The position numbers and the translations under genes were made by a program. DNA of 64,000 bases from Oscillospiraceae bacterium (GTDB lineage: Bacteria; Bacillota; Clostridia; Oscillospirales; Ruminococcaceae). Under the pieces are notes generated by a model. It searched no databases and was not told where the DNA came from. It worked only from the letters and a program-made list of their open reading frames with translations. This document shows positions 33,710 through 42,385 of this stretch, piece after piece (position 1 is the stretch's first letter; every line of letters starts with the position of its first letter). The stretch covers positions 1 through 64,000 of the forward strand of contig SVMR01000001.1 in the NCBI GenBank assembly GCA_015067315.1, written 5' to 3'.

Positions 33710-34417
33710 TTATACCAAGGCATTTTCGCCGCAAAGGGCAAAATATATAAAGCGGAAAAGATATGTTCCGGAGATTATTTCTTCGGAAAAATATTCCGGA
33801 AAAATCCCCGCTTTTATAACAAAATCAAGAATAAACGCGGCAACGGCAAGTTCCGCCGCGCCGTTTGCAATTCCGAAAACTCCGCCGAAAAAGCTGTTTG
33901 CCTTTCCGATTATCGGAACGTCGTTTACGAATTTTGAACCTTTTGCGATTATTGAAACCGCAAAGGCAAGGATTATAAGCGAAACCGCAAAAATAAAAGT
34001 TTCAAGAATCGGTTCCGCCATCGGGCGAATAACGTTTTTTTCAACGGCTTCGGCGATTGCGGAATAATCGAATCCTACGGATTCAATAAGGTTTTCGGCA
34101 ACGCCGCTGAAATCGAAAAGCAGGAACGAAATTGCCGGAAGGCTTTCAACCGCTTCGGTAAGTCCATTAATAACGCTTTCCGTATCGGCCGCATTCATAA
34201 GCGAAGCTTCCATGCTTTCAATCACCGCAGGCTGTATTGCCATTGTGTAAACAAGCGCGGCGCAGATTCTGCTTATAACAAGAGCGGCGATTATTGAACA
34301 GATGTATCCGACCGTTTGTATCGCCGTTTTTGCAAAACCGTTTTTCGCGCCTTTTGAAATGCAGTTAAGAACTATTATAACCGCAAGAACGTCATAAATT
34401 ATCGGGATCAAATTCAA
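33710..34417 (-). CDS. CvpA family membrane protein
   Basis: A 235-residue protein with four hydrophobic segments and the CvpA pattern: IIYDVLAVIIVLNCISKGAKNGF at the start, two adjacent membrane helices, and late ...IIGKANSFFGGVFGIANGA. Length exceeds the classical about 160 residues because of an extended middle loop (about 65-125). CvpA proteins are linked to colicin V production and envelope stress. It lies between the DUF5711 gene and clpE with short gaps. Confidence 0.82.
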   Translation of the reverse strand: MNLIPIIYDVLAVIIVLNCISKGAKNGFAKTAIQTVGYICSIIAALVISRICAALVYTMAIQPAVIESMEASLMNAADTESVINGLTEAVESLPAISFLLFDFSGVAENLIESVGFDYSAIAEAVEKNVIRPMAEPILETFIFAVSLIILAFAVSIIAKGSKFVNDVPIIGKANSFFGGVFGIANGAAELAVAAFILDFVIKAGIFPEYFSEEIISGTYLFRFIYFALCGENALV

Positions 34418-34440
34418 AAGCGGAGATTTTCTCCTTTCAG

Positions 34441-35616
34441 TTATTTTTCAATTCTGCAAAGGCGGTCCCTTGTTACCGCAACAATGGAATTCTTCATGAT
34501 TTCAATAAGGGATGCGTCTTTTTCGGATTCGAGAACCGCCGTGCTTTCGCCGTTGTTATCAAAAACAAACGCCGTTCCGGAACAATAAACCGCCGTGTTG
34601 CTTTCGCTTCTGTCACAGCAGATATATTTTCCGCTTACGGAAACGGTTTTTTCTTCCCGGAAATCTTCCCCGAGGAAAACAACTTCCGTTGCGCGCTTTT
34701 CGGTAAAACGGTCGAAAACAATCGCCGCTCCGCCGCTTCCGGAAACATTCATGCAGGCGGCGGGTACGGAAGAAAATCCGACGCTTCCGAGAATTGTGCC
34801 TTCCTTCGAAACGGTTGCCGCAAGGGTATCGCAGATTATTTTTGCGTCGCCGTTTCTGTCAAGTTCAAGGCTCAGTACCGAAGCCCCTTTAAATTCTTTT
34901 TTTGCAAGTTCAACCGCCGCTTCGGTTGTGAAGATATGGACGGTTGTGACAATTTCTCCGGAATCGCTTGCGGAAAGAGCCGCCGCGGCAACGGTTTTTG
35001 TGTTTTCGTCCGCGCTTGCGCAAACGATATATTCGCCGGAGGAGGACCAGGTGAAAATTTCCTCGCGGTAATCGGAATCGAAAACGTGGAGCTGGGAAGC
35101 ATAGCGCTGGGCGGAAGTTACAACAGAAAGAGTTCCCTCTTCGGTTATATCCGCGCTTATAATCTTATATTCAAATTCCTTTTCAAAAAGAATTTTATCG
35201 CGCATTCTTACAAAAAGGCGGTTTCCGCCCTGGTCATAGATAAGGAATCTTCTTCCGGCGGATTCAACCTTCGGGTTTGCAAAATCATGCTGGGCGGAAA
35301 GAAGCTGTTTTCCGTTTTCGGCGTAAAGATAATATACCGCATCGGTTAAAACGCCGAAATGTTCCCCGACAGTAAATGTTTTTATTACGTTTGTTCCGGA
35401 AATATCAACCGGAAAACCTTCCCCGGCGGAAGCGGAAGAAGCAATTCTGTCGCCGATTATTCCGGCAACGTCCTCTTCGATGAAAAAATATATTCCTCCG
35501 CAAAGAATTGCAAAAAGAAGAACAGCGCCGATGAATCTTCTGTTCCGTTGGGCGGCGAATTTTCTGCGGCGTTTTTTTCTTGCAATTTCAAATTCGTTCT
35601 GTTCTTTTTTTGCCAA
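34441..35616 (-). CDS. DUF5711 family membrane-anchored beta-propeller-like protein
   Basis: A 391-residue protein: basic N-terminus rich in Lys/Arg (about 1-28), a membrane helix (about 29-48, GAVLLFAILCGGIYFF), then a long extracellular part of repeating beta blades (YYLYAENGKQLLSAQHDF, LHVFDSDYREEIFTWSSSG, AFVFDNNGESTAVLES). The layout matches DUF5711. The TTG at 35616 is nine bases after GGAGG and avoids overlap with the upstream gene. Role unknown; blade-like repeats suggest a scaffold or sensor. Confidence 0.75.
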   Translation of the reverse strand: MAKKEQNEFEIARKKRRRKFAAQRNRRFIGAVLLFAILCGGIYFFIEEDVAGIIGDRIASSASAGEGFPVDISGTNVIKTFTVGEHFGVLTDAVYYLYAENGKQLLSAQHDFANPKVESAGRRFLIYDQGGNRLFVRMRDKILFEKEFEYKIISADITEEGTLSVVTSAQRYASQLHVFDSDYREEIFTWSSSGEYIVCASADENTKTVAAAALSASDSGEIVTTVHIFTTEAAVELAKKEFKGASVLSLELDRNGDAKIICDTLAATVSKEGTILGSVGFSSVPAACMNVSGSGGAAIVFDRFTEKRATEVVFLGEDFREEKTVSVSGKYICCDRSESNTAVYCSGTAFVFDNNGESTAVLESEKDASLIEIMKNSIVAVTRDRLCRIEK

Positions 35617-35632
35617 AGCTTTTTTCCTCCAA

Positions 35633-36259
35633 TCAGGATTTTCTTTCGGTATATTTGATAAGGGCTGTGCATACCGTTCCGCAGACAACCGCGGAAACGA
35701 TTGCTTCCGTAATTCCCGCCCCGGTTATGGTTGCGGAAACCGTTGCAAGAAGGGTGTTATAAGCAATATCTTTTGCCGCTGAATAGCTTTCGCCGAAGAA
35801 AAGCCAGATTCCGCCCATTACGAGAACGGTGTTTATAAGCGAACCGCAGAAACCGGCGATTGCGCTTGAAAGGGTTTTATTGAATTTTAATTTTGTGAGA
35901 AGCGCAAAAACAAGTGCGGCGGAAACGCCTATCATAATTCTTGGAACAAGGCTTATGATTATTGCCCAAAAGCTTCCGCTTTCTTCGCCGAAAACCGGAA
36001 CAAAAGGAGAAAAAACAAAGGAAGTGAGGTTCGGCTGAAGGGTGTTTTTAATAAGGCTTGTAAGCCCGAAAACCCCGCCAAGAACCGCGCCTTTTTTCCA
36101 GCCGAAAAGAACAGCGCCGATTATTACCGGCATCTGTATGGTGGTTGCGTTAATCGCGCCGAGAGGGATATATCCAAGCGGCGTTACGGAAAGCAATATT
36201 ATAAGCGCAACAAAAAGCGCCATTTTTACCATATCGGAGGTTTTTTGGTTTTTTACCAT
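35633..36259 (-). CDS. ECF transporter S component (substrate unknown)
   Basis: A 208-residue, six-helix protein with the S-component hallmark MVKMALFVALIILLSVTPLGYIPLGAI at the start and GWKKGAVLGGVFGLTSLI in the middle. It has no ATPase or EcfT next to it, so it would share an energizer encoded elsewhere (group II type); the fused EcfA in this window belongs to the cobalamin system. The promoter is at 36297-36325. It leads a minus-strand unit with the DUF5711, cvpA and clpE genes. Confidence 0.82.
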   Translation of the reverse strand: MVKNQKTSDMVKMALFVALIILLSVTPLGYIPLGAINATTIQMPVIIGAVLFGWKKGAVLGGVFGLTSLIKNTLQPNLTSFVFSPFVPVFGEESGSFWAIIISLVPRIMIGVSAALVFALLTKLKFNKTLSSAIAGFCGSLINTVLVMGGIWLFFGESYSAAKDIAYNTLLATVSATITGAGITEAIVSAVVCGTVCTALIKYTERKS

Positions 36260-36296
36260 TGTTTTTCCTTCTTTTCAGAAAATTATGTAATTATAT

Positions 36297-36325
36297 ATTA
36301 TACTACTCTTATGTTTTTATGGCAA
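36297..36325 (-). promoter_or_regulatory. Promoter of the S component-DUF5711-cvpA-clpE unit
   Basis: TTGCCA (36325-36320), 17-base spacer, TATAAT (36302-36297) on the minus strand, 38 bases before the start codon. Confidence 0.7.
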
Positions 36326-36346
36326 GTTTTTAAGACAGCATCTTTT

Positions 36347-36544
36347 TTAAAGGTTTTTTGAACGCTTCCAAAGAACCGCCGAAAGAACCGCGCAGACAAC
36401 CGCGATTAAAATGCAGGAGATTTTTACAATATTGCTCAAATCAAGAAAACCGCCGCCGGTAACCGAAGCGGCGCAGACAATTACAAAAATTGCAATTACG
36501 GCCATAATAATGCTGATTATTTTGAGGATTGTTTTCTTTTCCAT
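36347..36544 (-). CDS. Small two-helix membrane protein, unknown
   Basis: A 65-residue protein with two hydrophobic segments (ILKIISIIMAVIAIFVIVCA and IVKISCILIAVVCAVLSAVL) and a basic end. The ATG at 36544 follows GAGGAAAATTAAA. I do not recognise a family. It is similar in size and layout to the neighbouring small gene at 36655-36825, so the two may be related membrane peptides. Confidence 0.6.
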   Translation of the reverse strand: MEKKTILKIISIIMAVIAIFVIVCAASVTGGGFLDLSNIVKISCILIAVVCAVLSAVLWKRSKNL

Positions 36545-36589
36545 TTTAATTTTCCTCTTCTTAAATATTTTTTCGGAACGGTCAAGACC

Positions 36590-36655
36590 GTTCCCTACCG
36601 TGGAGCGGTTGATTCACAATTGCAAAACCGCAGGGGCGGATTCCATCTGCCCGTT
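36590..36655. repeat. Degenerate member of the TAGGGGCG repeat family
   Basis: CGGTCAAGACCGTTCCCTACCG and CAGGGGCGGATTCCATCTGCCCG are short hairpins related to the core of the dispersed unit; the second lies just past the small gene's stop codon. A further GGCGGGGGC/GCCCCCGCC hairpin lies at 36849-36870. Confidence 0.55.
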
Positions 36656-36825
36656 CATTTATTTTTATAAAAAGCAACGGAAAAACATAAACACCCAAGC
36701 GCCAAAAGAAGAGAGGAAATTATTCCTTCCACGGTGTTTACAATATGGTTAATTGTTCCCGCAAAAAAGCAGAGGGAAGCAACCGCAAACATAACACAAA
36801 GAAGTTTGTTTTTGTTGATTTTCAT
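36655..36825 (-). CDS. Small membrane protein, unknown (56 residues)
   Basis: ATG at 36825, stop at 36657-36655. The peptide has a short basic start (MKINKNK), a hydrophobic helix (LLCVMFAVASLCFFAG), a loop NHIVNTVEG and a second helix (IISSLLLALGCLCFSVAF), ending YKNK. GGGAGATG lies about nine bases upstream of the start. Two-helix topology and ribosome site support a real gene; no family recognised. Confidence 0.6.
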   Translation of the reverse strand: MKINKNKLLCVMFAVASLCFFAGTINHIVNTVEGIISSLLLALGCLCFSVAFYKNK

Positions 36826-36888
36826 AAATCACATCTCCCTTAATTTCCGGCGGGGGCAAGCCCCCGCCCTACCTTTAAACCAAGGCAA

Positions 36889-38916
36889 TTAAACCGCCGC
36901 TTCTTCGAGAAGCTTCCGGATGTTTTTTGAAAGGGCGGAATTTTCCGGTTTTTCAAGCTTCGGATCACCGGAAAGAATTTCCGCCGCGGCTTTCTTCGCA
37001 AGTTCGAGGAGTTTTATATCCGTCATCATATCCGCCATTTTAAGCATCGGAAGACCGCTTTGGCGAAATCCGAAAAAGTCGCCGGGACCTCTTAATTTAA
37101 GATCCTCCTCCGCAATTTTAAAGCCGTCGGTTGTTTTTGCAACAACTTCAAGCCGGCGCTTCGTTTCCGGATTTTTTGTTCCGGAAATAAGGATGCAGTA
37201 GCTTTGTTCCTTTCCTCTTCCGACCCTTCCCCGAAGCTGATGGAGCTGGGAAAGACCGAATCTGTCCGCGTTTTCGATTATCATGCAGACTGCGTTCGGA
37301 ACGTCAACGCCGACTTCAACAACGGTTGTTGAAACAAGCACCTGAAGGCGGTTTTCCGCAAAGGCTTCCATAACCCTTTCCTTTTCCGCCGGTTTCATTC
37401 TTCCGTGAAGAAGACCCACGCTGCAGTCAACAAGTTCCTGTCCGGCAATCTGTTCCGCAAGATCCGCCGCCGCTTCCAGCGGAAGGGAATCCTCGTTCCG
37501 CTCAACAAGGGGGCAGATTATATAGCTTTGCTTGCCCTCCTTCGCAAAATTGCGGACAAAGTTGAAAGCTCTTTGGGAAAGTTCGGGGGTTACAAAATAG
37601 GTTTTCACCGGGGTTCGGTTTTTCGGCATTTCGTCAAGCACGGAAACGTCAAGATCGCCGTAGAGAACGAAGGCGAGTGTTCTCGGAATCGGGGTTGCGG
37701 ACATGACTATCGTATGGGGCGCCCTTCCTTTTTTTCCAAGGGCGGTTCTTTGGCGGACCCCGAAACGGTGCTGTTCGTCGGTAATAATAAGACCGAGATT
37801 TCTGAATTCAACGTCCTCCTGAATAAGTGCGTGGGTTCCGGTAACAACGGTTATTTCGCCGGATTTTATCGCGGCTTTTATCTCCGCTTTTTCCGAAGCT
37901 TTCATTGAACCGGTGAGAACGCCGACTTTTATTCCAAAGGGGGCGAACATTTTTTCAAGGGTTGCTTTATGCTGGTTCGCAAGAACTTCCGTCGGCGCCA
38001 TCATCGCGCTCTGGAAGCCGTTTTTTGCCGCAAAATACATGCAGGAAGCGGCAACGGCGGTTTTTCCGGAACCAACGTCGCCCTGGATAAGACGGCTCAT
38101 GGGAACATTTGAGCACATATCTTTTTTGCATTCCGCAATAACGCGTTTTTGAGCACCGGTCAGTTCAAAACCAAGGGATTTTTCAAAATCCTCCGTGCTC
38201 AAAGGAGAAAAAGCCGTTCCCTCGGCGGTTCTGTTCTTTCCTTTAACAAGGCTCATTCCGAGGGAAAAGCCGAGGAATTCTTCAAAAATAAGGCGTCTTT
38301 TTGCTTTTTCAAGCGCTTCTCCGCCGGAAGGGAAATGGATATTCCTTATCGCTTCCGCTTTTGAGCACAGGCTGTATTTTTCGAGCATTTCCGTGCTCAG
38401 CGTTTCCTCAACAAGGTTTCCGCAGCTTTCAAGAGCCGTTTTTATCTGGGCGGAAACCATTTTTGAAGAAAGCCCTTCGGTCAGATGATACTGCGGAAGA
38501 AAGCCGCTTTCTTCGGTTTTTATTACAACCGGCGAATTCATTTCGCCGCCGGTGAGTCTTCTTGTAAAATCTCCGTAAAAGATATATTCTTCGCCGATTT
38601 CAAGAGCATCGACCGTATATTTTGCGTTGAAGAAAGTTATATTCAGATCCCGCTCCATATCCGTTGCGCGGATTTTTGTAACCGCAAGACCTTTTCTTAT
38701 AAGCTTCGTGACGCTTTTTTGGGTAACGGTTGCGCGTACCGCGCAGGGATGCTCATCGGAAGCGTCTTTTATGGTAAGGCTTCCGGTGAGGTCAAGATAG
38801 CCCCGCGGATAATGCTCAAGAAGTTCGCCGATGTTTGTTATCCCGAGCTTTTCATAAAGCTTTTTCCGTTTTTCGCCGACGCCTTTAAGCGCGGTGAGCG
38901 GTGAACCCAAATTCAC
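36889..38916 (-). CDS. recG: ATP-dependent DNA helicase RecG
   Basis: A 675-residue branch-migration helicase. N-terminal wedge/OB domain (about 1-170), Walker A GDVGSGKTAVA, motif II DEQH, motif III MSATPIPRTLA, motifs V-VI (TTVVEVGVDVPNA, QLHQLRGRVGRG) and the C-terminal TRG region. The GTG start at 38916 follows GGAAGGGGG. Five copies of the TGAGCAC/GTGCTCA word fall within 290 bases (38110-38399), in different frames and on both strands. Confidence 0.95.
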   Translation of the reverse strand: MNLGSPLTALKGVGEKRKKLYEKLGITNIGELLEHYPRGYLDLTGSLTIKDASDEHPCAVRATVTQKSVTKLIRKGLAVTKIRATDMERDLNITFFNAKYTVDALEIGEEYIFYGDFTRRLTGGEMNSPVVIKTEESGFLPQYHLTEGLSSKMVSAQIKTALESCGNLVEETLSTEMLEKYSLCSKAEAIRNIHFPSGGEALEKAKRRLIFEEFLGFSLGMSLVKGKNRTAEGTAFSPLSTEDFEKSLGFELTGAQKRVIAECKKDMCSNVPMSRLIQGDVGSGKTAVAASCMYFAAKNGFQSAMMAPTEVLANQHKATLEKMFAPFGIKVGVLTGSMKASEKAEIKAAIKSGEITVVTGTHALIQEDVEFRNLGLIITDEQHRFGVRQRTALGKKGRAPHTIVMSATPIPRTLAFVLYGDLDVSVLDEMPKNRTPVKTYFVTPELSQRAFNFVRNFAKEGKQSYIICPLVERNEDSLPLEAAADLAEQIAGQELVDCSVGLLHGRMKPAEKERVMEAFAENRLQVLVSTTVVEVGVDVPNAVCMIIENADRFGLSQLHQLRGRVGRGKEQSYCILISGTKNPETKRRLEVVAKTTDGFKIAEEDLKLRGPGDFFGFRQSGLPMLKMADMMTDIKLLELAKKAAAEILSGDPKLEKPENSALSKNIRKLLEEAAV

Positions 38917-39012
38917 AAAAACGCCCCCTTCCGTAAAAAATCTGCTTTCTTCCCATTATGCTTTAATCTTACATCATTTCCGAAAAAAAACAAGGCATAT
39001 TTTGTTAACAAT

Positions 39013-39036
39013 AAAAAAGGACGGATAATATCCGCC
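39013..39036 (-). terminator. Weak terminator after the DNA alkylation repair gene
   Basis: GGCGGATA/TATCCGTCC followed by six T on the minus strand; the stem resembles the TAGGGGCG repeat hairpins. Confidence 0.6.
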
Positions 39037-39037
39037 C

Positions 39038-39715
39038 CTATATTTTCAAAGTTTTTAGATATGCTTTCTGTTTATCTGTAATACGGTAACTTTCGACCGC
39101 TTTTTGAATCGCCTTGTTGTGGGTCCATTTTTCAAGCTTCCGGTTTTCGATAAAAGGCAAAGCCGCATCATATTGCTTTGCAAGAGCCGTTGCGAAATAC
39201 CATGCCTGCATCATTCGGATATAGTATTCTTCCGATTCAATTTCTGCGACTTTTTCCGGATACGCAATATCAAAATCTTCCCCGAGGAAATGTTCCATCA
39301 GCATTTTTATTCCGAAACGGACGGAATAGGTATCCCCCGCCGAAAGCCATTTTTCGATATATCCGGGAAGTTTTTCTTTGTTTTTTCCGAAAACCTTCGG
39401 CGACATGGAATCGCAGGTTGCCCAGTTATCAACAAAGGGCAGAAATTCCGTCACCGCCCCGGCGCATTCATCAAAGTCCGAAATATATTCCAGCAGAAAG
39501 GCATGGAGGTTGTTTTCCTCATAAAATTCATGGGGAAGTTCCGAAAGAAAAATTTTTGCTTCGGGATTTTTTGAAAAATCCTTCGCGAATTTCCGCAAAA
39601 GCGGCGTCCGGATTCCGATTATTTTTTCCTTCGGAACGGTCGGCATAAGCTTGCTTTGGAAATCCCGGTATTTTTCGTCCGCCATTGAAAAAAGTTTTGT
39701 TTGCAATTCGGTCAT
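39038..39715 (-). CDS. DNA alkylation repair protein (AlkD-like HEAT-repeat glycosylase)
   Basis: A 225-residue helical protein of the DNA alkylation repair family: PKEKIIGIRTPLLRKFAKDF near the start, FLPFVDNWATCDSMSPKVF in the middle and MMQAWYFATALAKQYDAALPF later. Family members remove bulky N-alkylated purines. The ATG at 39715 follows GGGGTGAT; the longer reading from 39739 has no ribosome site. Confidence 0.88.
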   Translation of the reverse strand: MTELQTKLFSMADEKYRDFQSKLMPTVPKEKIIGIRTPLLRKFAKDFSKNPEAKIFLSELPHEFYEENNLHAFLLEYISDFDECAGAVTEFLPFVDNWATCDSMSPKVFGKNKEKLPGYIEKWLSAGDTYSVRFGIKMLMEHFLGEDFDIAYPEKVAEIESEEYYIRMMQAWYFATALAKQYDAALPFIENRKLEKWTHNKAIQKAVESYRITDKQKAYLKTLKI

Positions 39716-39762
39716 TTTATCACCCCGTTTATACTGCAATTATATCACAATTTCCGCAAAAG

Positions 39763-39797
39763 AAAAACACCGCGGAATTCCGCGGTGTTTTTCTTTT
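39763..39797. terminator. Terminator at the end of the feo cluster
   Basis: A fully palindromic stem AAAAACACCGCGG-AA/TT-CCGCGGTGTTTTT, followed by TTCTTTT; serves the minus-strand feo genes. Confidence 0.9.
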
Positions 39798-39809
39798 ACT
39801 CAATTAGGC

Positions 39810-39977
39810 TCAATTATCGGATTGGCAGCCGCAGCCGCCTTTTTCTTTGTTTTTGCAGCAGGCATCTCCATAGGGACAGCCGATGCATTTGCTTCCCGCT
39901 TTCTTTTTGCGGTAAACATAAAATCCCGCAAGCCCGATTATAACGGCGATTATCACAATAATGATTATATCTTCCAT
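39810..39977 (-). CDS. FeoB-associated Cys-rich membrane protein
   Basis: A 55-residue peptide: one N-terminal membrane helix (IIIIVIIAVIIGLAGFYVY), a basic stretch (RKKKAGSK) and a Cys-rich tail with CIGCPYGDACC and CGC. This is the usual small partner of clostridial FeoB, thought to assist Fe(II) handling. ATG at 39977, 27 bases after the feoB stop codon; a terminator follows. Confidence 0.88.
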   Translation of the reverse strand: MEDIIIIVIIAVIIGLAGFYVYRKKKAGSKCIGCPYGDACCKNKEKGGCGCQSDN

Positions 39978-40003
39978 AATTGACTGTTCCTTTCTTTAAA
40001 AAT

Positions 40004-41986
40004 TTATTTTACCGCGCTTTTTTCGTTTTTCACGCAAAGATAGAATATCACGGAAATCATCGCAAGAACGGTTGCAAGTCCCGGAACAAATCCGGCGCCG
40101 AAAGTTCCGGCAGTGATAAGGGTTCCGACCTGATATACCAAAAAGCTTACGGCATATCCCACGGCAAACTGGAGCCCGATTCCGCCGAGGAGCCATTTTG
40201 TGCTCTTCATTTCGGAATTCATGGCGCCGATTGTCGCAAAGCAGGGCGGAGTGAAAAGGTTGAACATAAGATATGCAAGGGCGGCGGCTTTTGTGATTGC
40301 CATAACTCCGGCAACTTCCGTTCCCGCTCCCTCAAGCATTTCCATTTCTTCCGCGTCGATAAGATTTTCAAGACCGACGAAGCAGACCGCAAGGGTTCCC
40401 ACAACGTTTTCCTTAGCAATGAATCCGGTTATTGCCGCGGCAGCAAATTCCCAGGAAAGAACCCCCACTATCGGAACAAGGATATATGCAAAAGGTCCGG
40501 CAAGGGAAGCAAGGATCGAGGAATCCGCGCTTTCCGCAACGGAAAAATCCCAGCTGAAAGTCTGCATTATCTGAACGGCGGTGTTGCAGAGAAGAATAAT
40601 TGTCGCGGCTTTTACAACGTATGCCCAGCCGCGGCTCATCATTGAACCGAAAGCTCTTTTGAGGCTCGGGAATTTATATTCCGGAATTTCGATTATGAAA
40701 TAGGATTTTTTTGCGTTGAATCCGGTGATTTTGTTTATAAGAAGGGCGCCGAGGAAAATAAGAACGATTCCCGAAAAATACATCACAAAGCTTACCCAGC
40801 CCGCGTTATCAAAAAAAGCGCCGGCAAAAAGGGAAATTACCGGAATTTTTGCTCCGCAGGGCATAAAAGGCGCAAGCATTGCGGTGGCGCGGCGTTCGCG
40901 TTCGTTTTTAATGGTTCTGCTTGCCATAACTCCCGGAACGGCGCAGCCGATTGTGATTACAAAAGGAATAACGGATTTTCCGGAAAGGCCGACTTTTTTA
41001 AAAATCGGGTCAAGAACAACCGCGGCTCTTGCCATATATCCGCAGTCTTCCAGAAGCGCAATGAGAAAATACATCACCATTACAAGGGGAAGGAAACCCA
41101 CAACGGCGCCGACTCCCCCGATTATTCCGTCAACAAGAAGGGCGGAAAGAAGCGGATTTGCTCCGGAAAGCATTCCGCCAACCCATTCCTGGAAGGTTTC
41201 GATCCAGCCGACGAGGACGTTCGCAACCATTACGCCGATTCCGTCTTCGTGCTGAGAAATCATGAAGACAAGCCACATCACAAAGGCGAAAATCGGAATT
41301 CCGAACCATTTTCCGGTAAGGATAGCGTCGATTTTATCTCCGGTATTCTTCTGGCTTGTCAAAATCTTTCTTTTTTCAACCGCCTTTACGATTCCGTTTA
41401 CGAATTCAAAACGCTTTCTGTCCGCAGCGGCAACGGCTTCCTTGCTGTTAAGGTCAATTTTTCCCTGTTTATAAGGGGCTTCCTGAACTTTTCCGAACCG
41501 TTCAACGGCGGTTTTCACAACTTCTTTAAGTCCTTCGGACGAGGTCGAAACGGTATCGATTACCGGGCATCCGAGTTTTTCGGAAAGTAATTTTGTTTTG
41601 ATCACCGTTTCTTTTTTTGCGTTTACGTCCGCCTTGTTAAGAGCGACGACGACCGGAATTCCCAGTTCGAGAAGCTGGGTTGTGAAAAAAAGGCTTCTTG
41701 AAAGGTTCGTTGCGTCAACGATATTTATGATAACGTCCGGGTTTTCGTTCTGAATATAATCCCTTGTGACGCTTTCTTCCGAAGTGAAGGGCGACATGGA
41801 ATATGCGCCGGGAAGGTCAACAGCAATAAGTTCTTCCGCTTCGTCATAGACCGATTTTTTTATCGGATGTTCTTTTTTTTCAACAGTAACGCCCGCCCAG
41901 TTTCCGACTTTTTCGTTTCTTCCCGTTATGGCGTTATACATTGTTGTTTTTCCGCTGTTGGGGTTTCCTGCAAGTGCAATTCTCAT
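40004..41986 (-). CDS. feoB: Ferrous iron transporter FeoB
   Basis: A 660-residue Fe(II) importer. N-terminal G domain: GNPNSGKTT (about 7-15), DLPGAYSM and NKAD; then a GDI-like helical part and a membrane region with the two Gate modules (GYMARAAVVLDPIFKKVGLSGKSVIPF, GCAVPGVMASRTI). It is separated from feoA by a short hairpin and an iron-box palindrome, so it may have independent iron control. Confidence 0.94.
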   Translation of the reverse strand: MRIALAGNPNSGKTTMYNAITGRNEKVGNWAGVTVEKKEHPIKKSVYDEAEELIAVDLPGAYSMSPFTSEESVTRDYIQNENPDVIINIVDATNLSRSLFFTTQLLELGIPVVVALNKADVNAKKETVIKTKLLSEKLGCPVIDTVSTSSEGLKEVVKTAVERFGKVQEAPYKQGKIDLNSKEAVAAADRKRFEFVNGIVKAVEKRKILTSQKNTGDKIDAILTGKWFGIPIFAFVMWLVFMISQHEDGIGVMVANVLVGWIETFQEWVGGMLSGANPLLSALLVDGIIGGVGAVVGFLPLVMVMYFLIALLEDCGYMARAAVVLDPIFKKVGLSGKSVIPFVITIGCAVPGVMASRTIKNERERRATAMLAPFMPCGAKIPVISLFAGAFFDNAGWVSFVMYFSGIVLIFLGALLINKITGFNAKKSYFIIEIPEYKFPSLKRAFGSMMSRGWAYVVKAATIILLCNTAVQIMQTFSWDFSVAESADSSILASLAGPFAYILVPIVGVLSWEFAAAAITGFIAKENVVGTLAVCFVGLENLIDAEEMEMLEGAGTEVAGVMAITKAAALAYLMFNLFTPPCFATIGAMNSEMKSTKWLLGGIGLQFAVGYAVSFLVYQVGTLITAGTFGAGFVPGLATVLAMISVIFYLCVKNEKSAVK

Positions 41987-42020
41987 TAATTGATTCTCCT
42001 TCTGATTTCCGATTGAAACA

Positions 42021-42038
42021 GGTTAGTCAAGGCTAACC
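42021..42038. promoter_or_regulatory. Iron-box palindrome upstream of feoB
   Basis: GGTTAG-N6-CTAACC at 42021-42038, matching the two boxes upstream of feoA. It lies between the feoA-feoB hairpin and the feoB start. Probable binding site of a DtxR/IdeR-like repressor; protein identity is inferred. Confidence 0.65.
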
Positions 42039-42042
42039 CTTG

Positions 42043-42071
42043 TGCAAAAAATTACTGCTTTTTTAAGCAGT
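42043..42071 (-). terminator. Weak hairpin between feoA and feoB
   Basis: ACTGCTT/AAGCAGT followed by AATTTTTT on the minus strand; partial termination would set the feoA:feoB ratio. Confidence 0.5.
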
Positions 42072-42080
42072 AAAAAAAGA

Positions 42081-42299
42081 TTATTCAACAAAAATAGCAT
42101 CGGCAAGCTGATTATCGATGTTGTATCTTCCGTCCTTGATTGAAACGGTGCAGCTTCTTTTAAGTTTTGATACAACCGTTATCGGTTCGCCGCTGTAGCA
42201 TCCGAGAGAAAAAAGGAAAGAATTGAGTTCTTCATCATCGGTTTCGATTTTTCTGATGATATATTCTATTCCTTCTTTTGCGTTTTTAAGGCTCATCAT
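42081..42299 (-). CDS. feoA: FeoA family iron-transport protein
   Basis: A 72-residue SH3-like FeoA protein (LKNAKEGIEYIIRKIE near the start, FLFSLGCYSGEPITVVSKLK in the middle, QLADAIFVE at the end). FeoA regulates FeoB. The ATG at 42299 or the one at 42296 could be used; AAGGTGG is four or seven bases upstream. Promoter and iron boxes lie at 42329-42414. Confidence 0.9.
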   Translation of the reverse strand: MMSLKNAKEGIEYIIRKIETDDEELNSFLFSLGCYSGEPITVVSKLKRSCTVSIKDGRYNIDNQLADAIFVE

Positions 42300-42328
42300 T
42301 TTACCACCTTACTATAAAATATAGTACA

Positions 42329-42344
42329 GTTAGTCTTGGCTAAC
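42329..42344. promoter_or_regulatory. Iron-box palindrome 2 (feoA leader)
   Basis: GTTAG-N6-CTAAC, sharing the box sequence of the feoB and feoA operators; located in the feoA leader. Confidence 0.65.
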
Positions 42345-42361
42345 CGTTTTTCTTAAATAAA

Positions 42362-42379
42362 AGTTAGGTCTGCCTAACT
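42362..42379. promoter_or_regulatory. Iron-box palindrome 3 at the feoA transcription start
   Basis: AGTTAGG-TC/TG-CCTAACT, an 18-base near-perfect palindrome directly downstream of the -10 box, so a bound repressor would block initiation. The DtxR/IdeR consensus has the same TTAGG/CCTAA halves. Confidence 0.75.
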
Positions 42380-42385
42380 GCTTAT

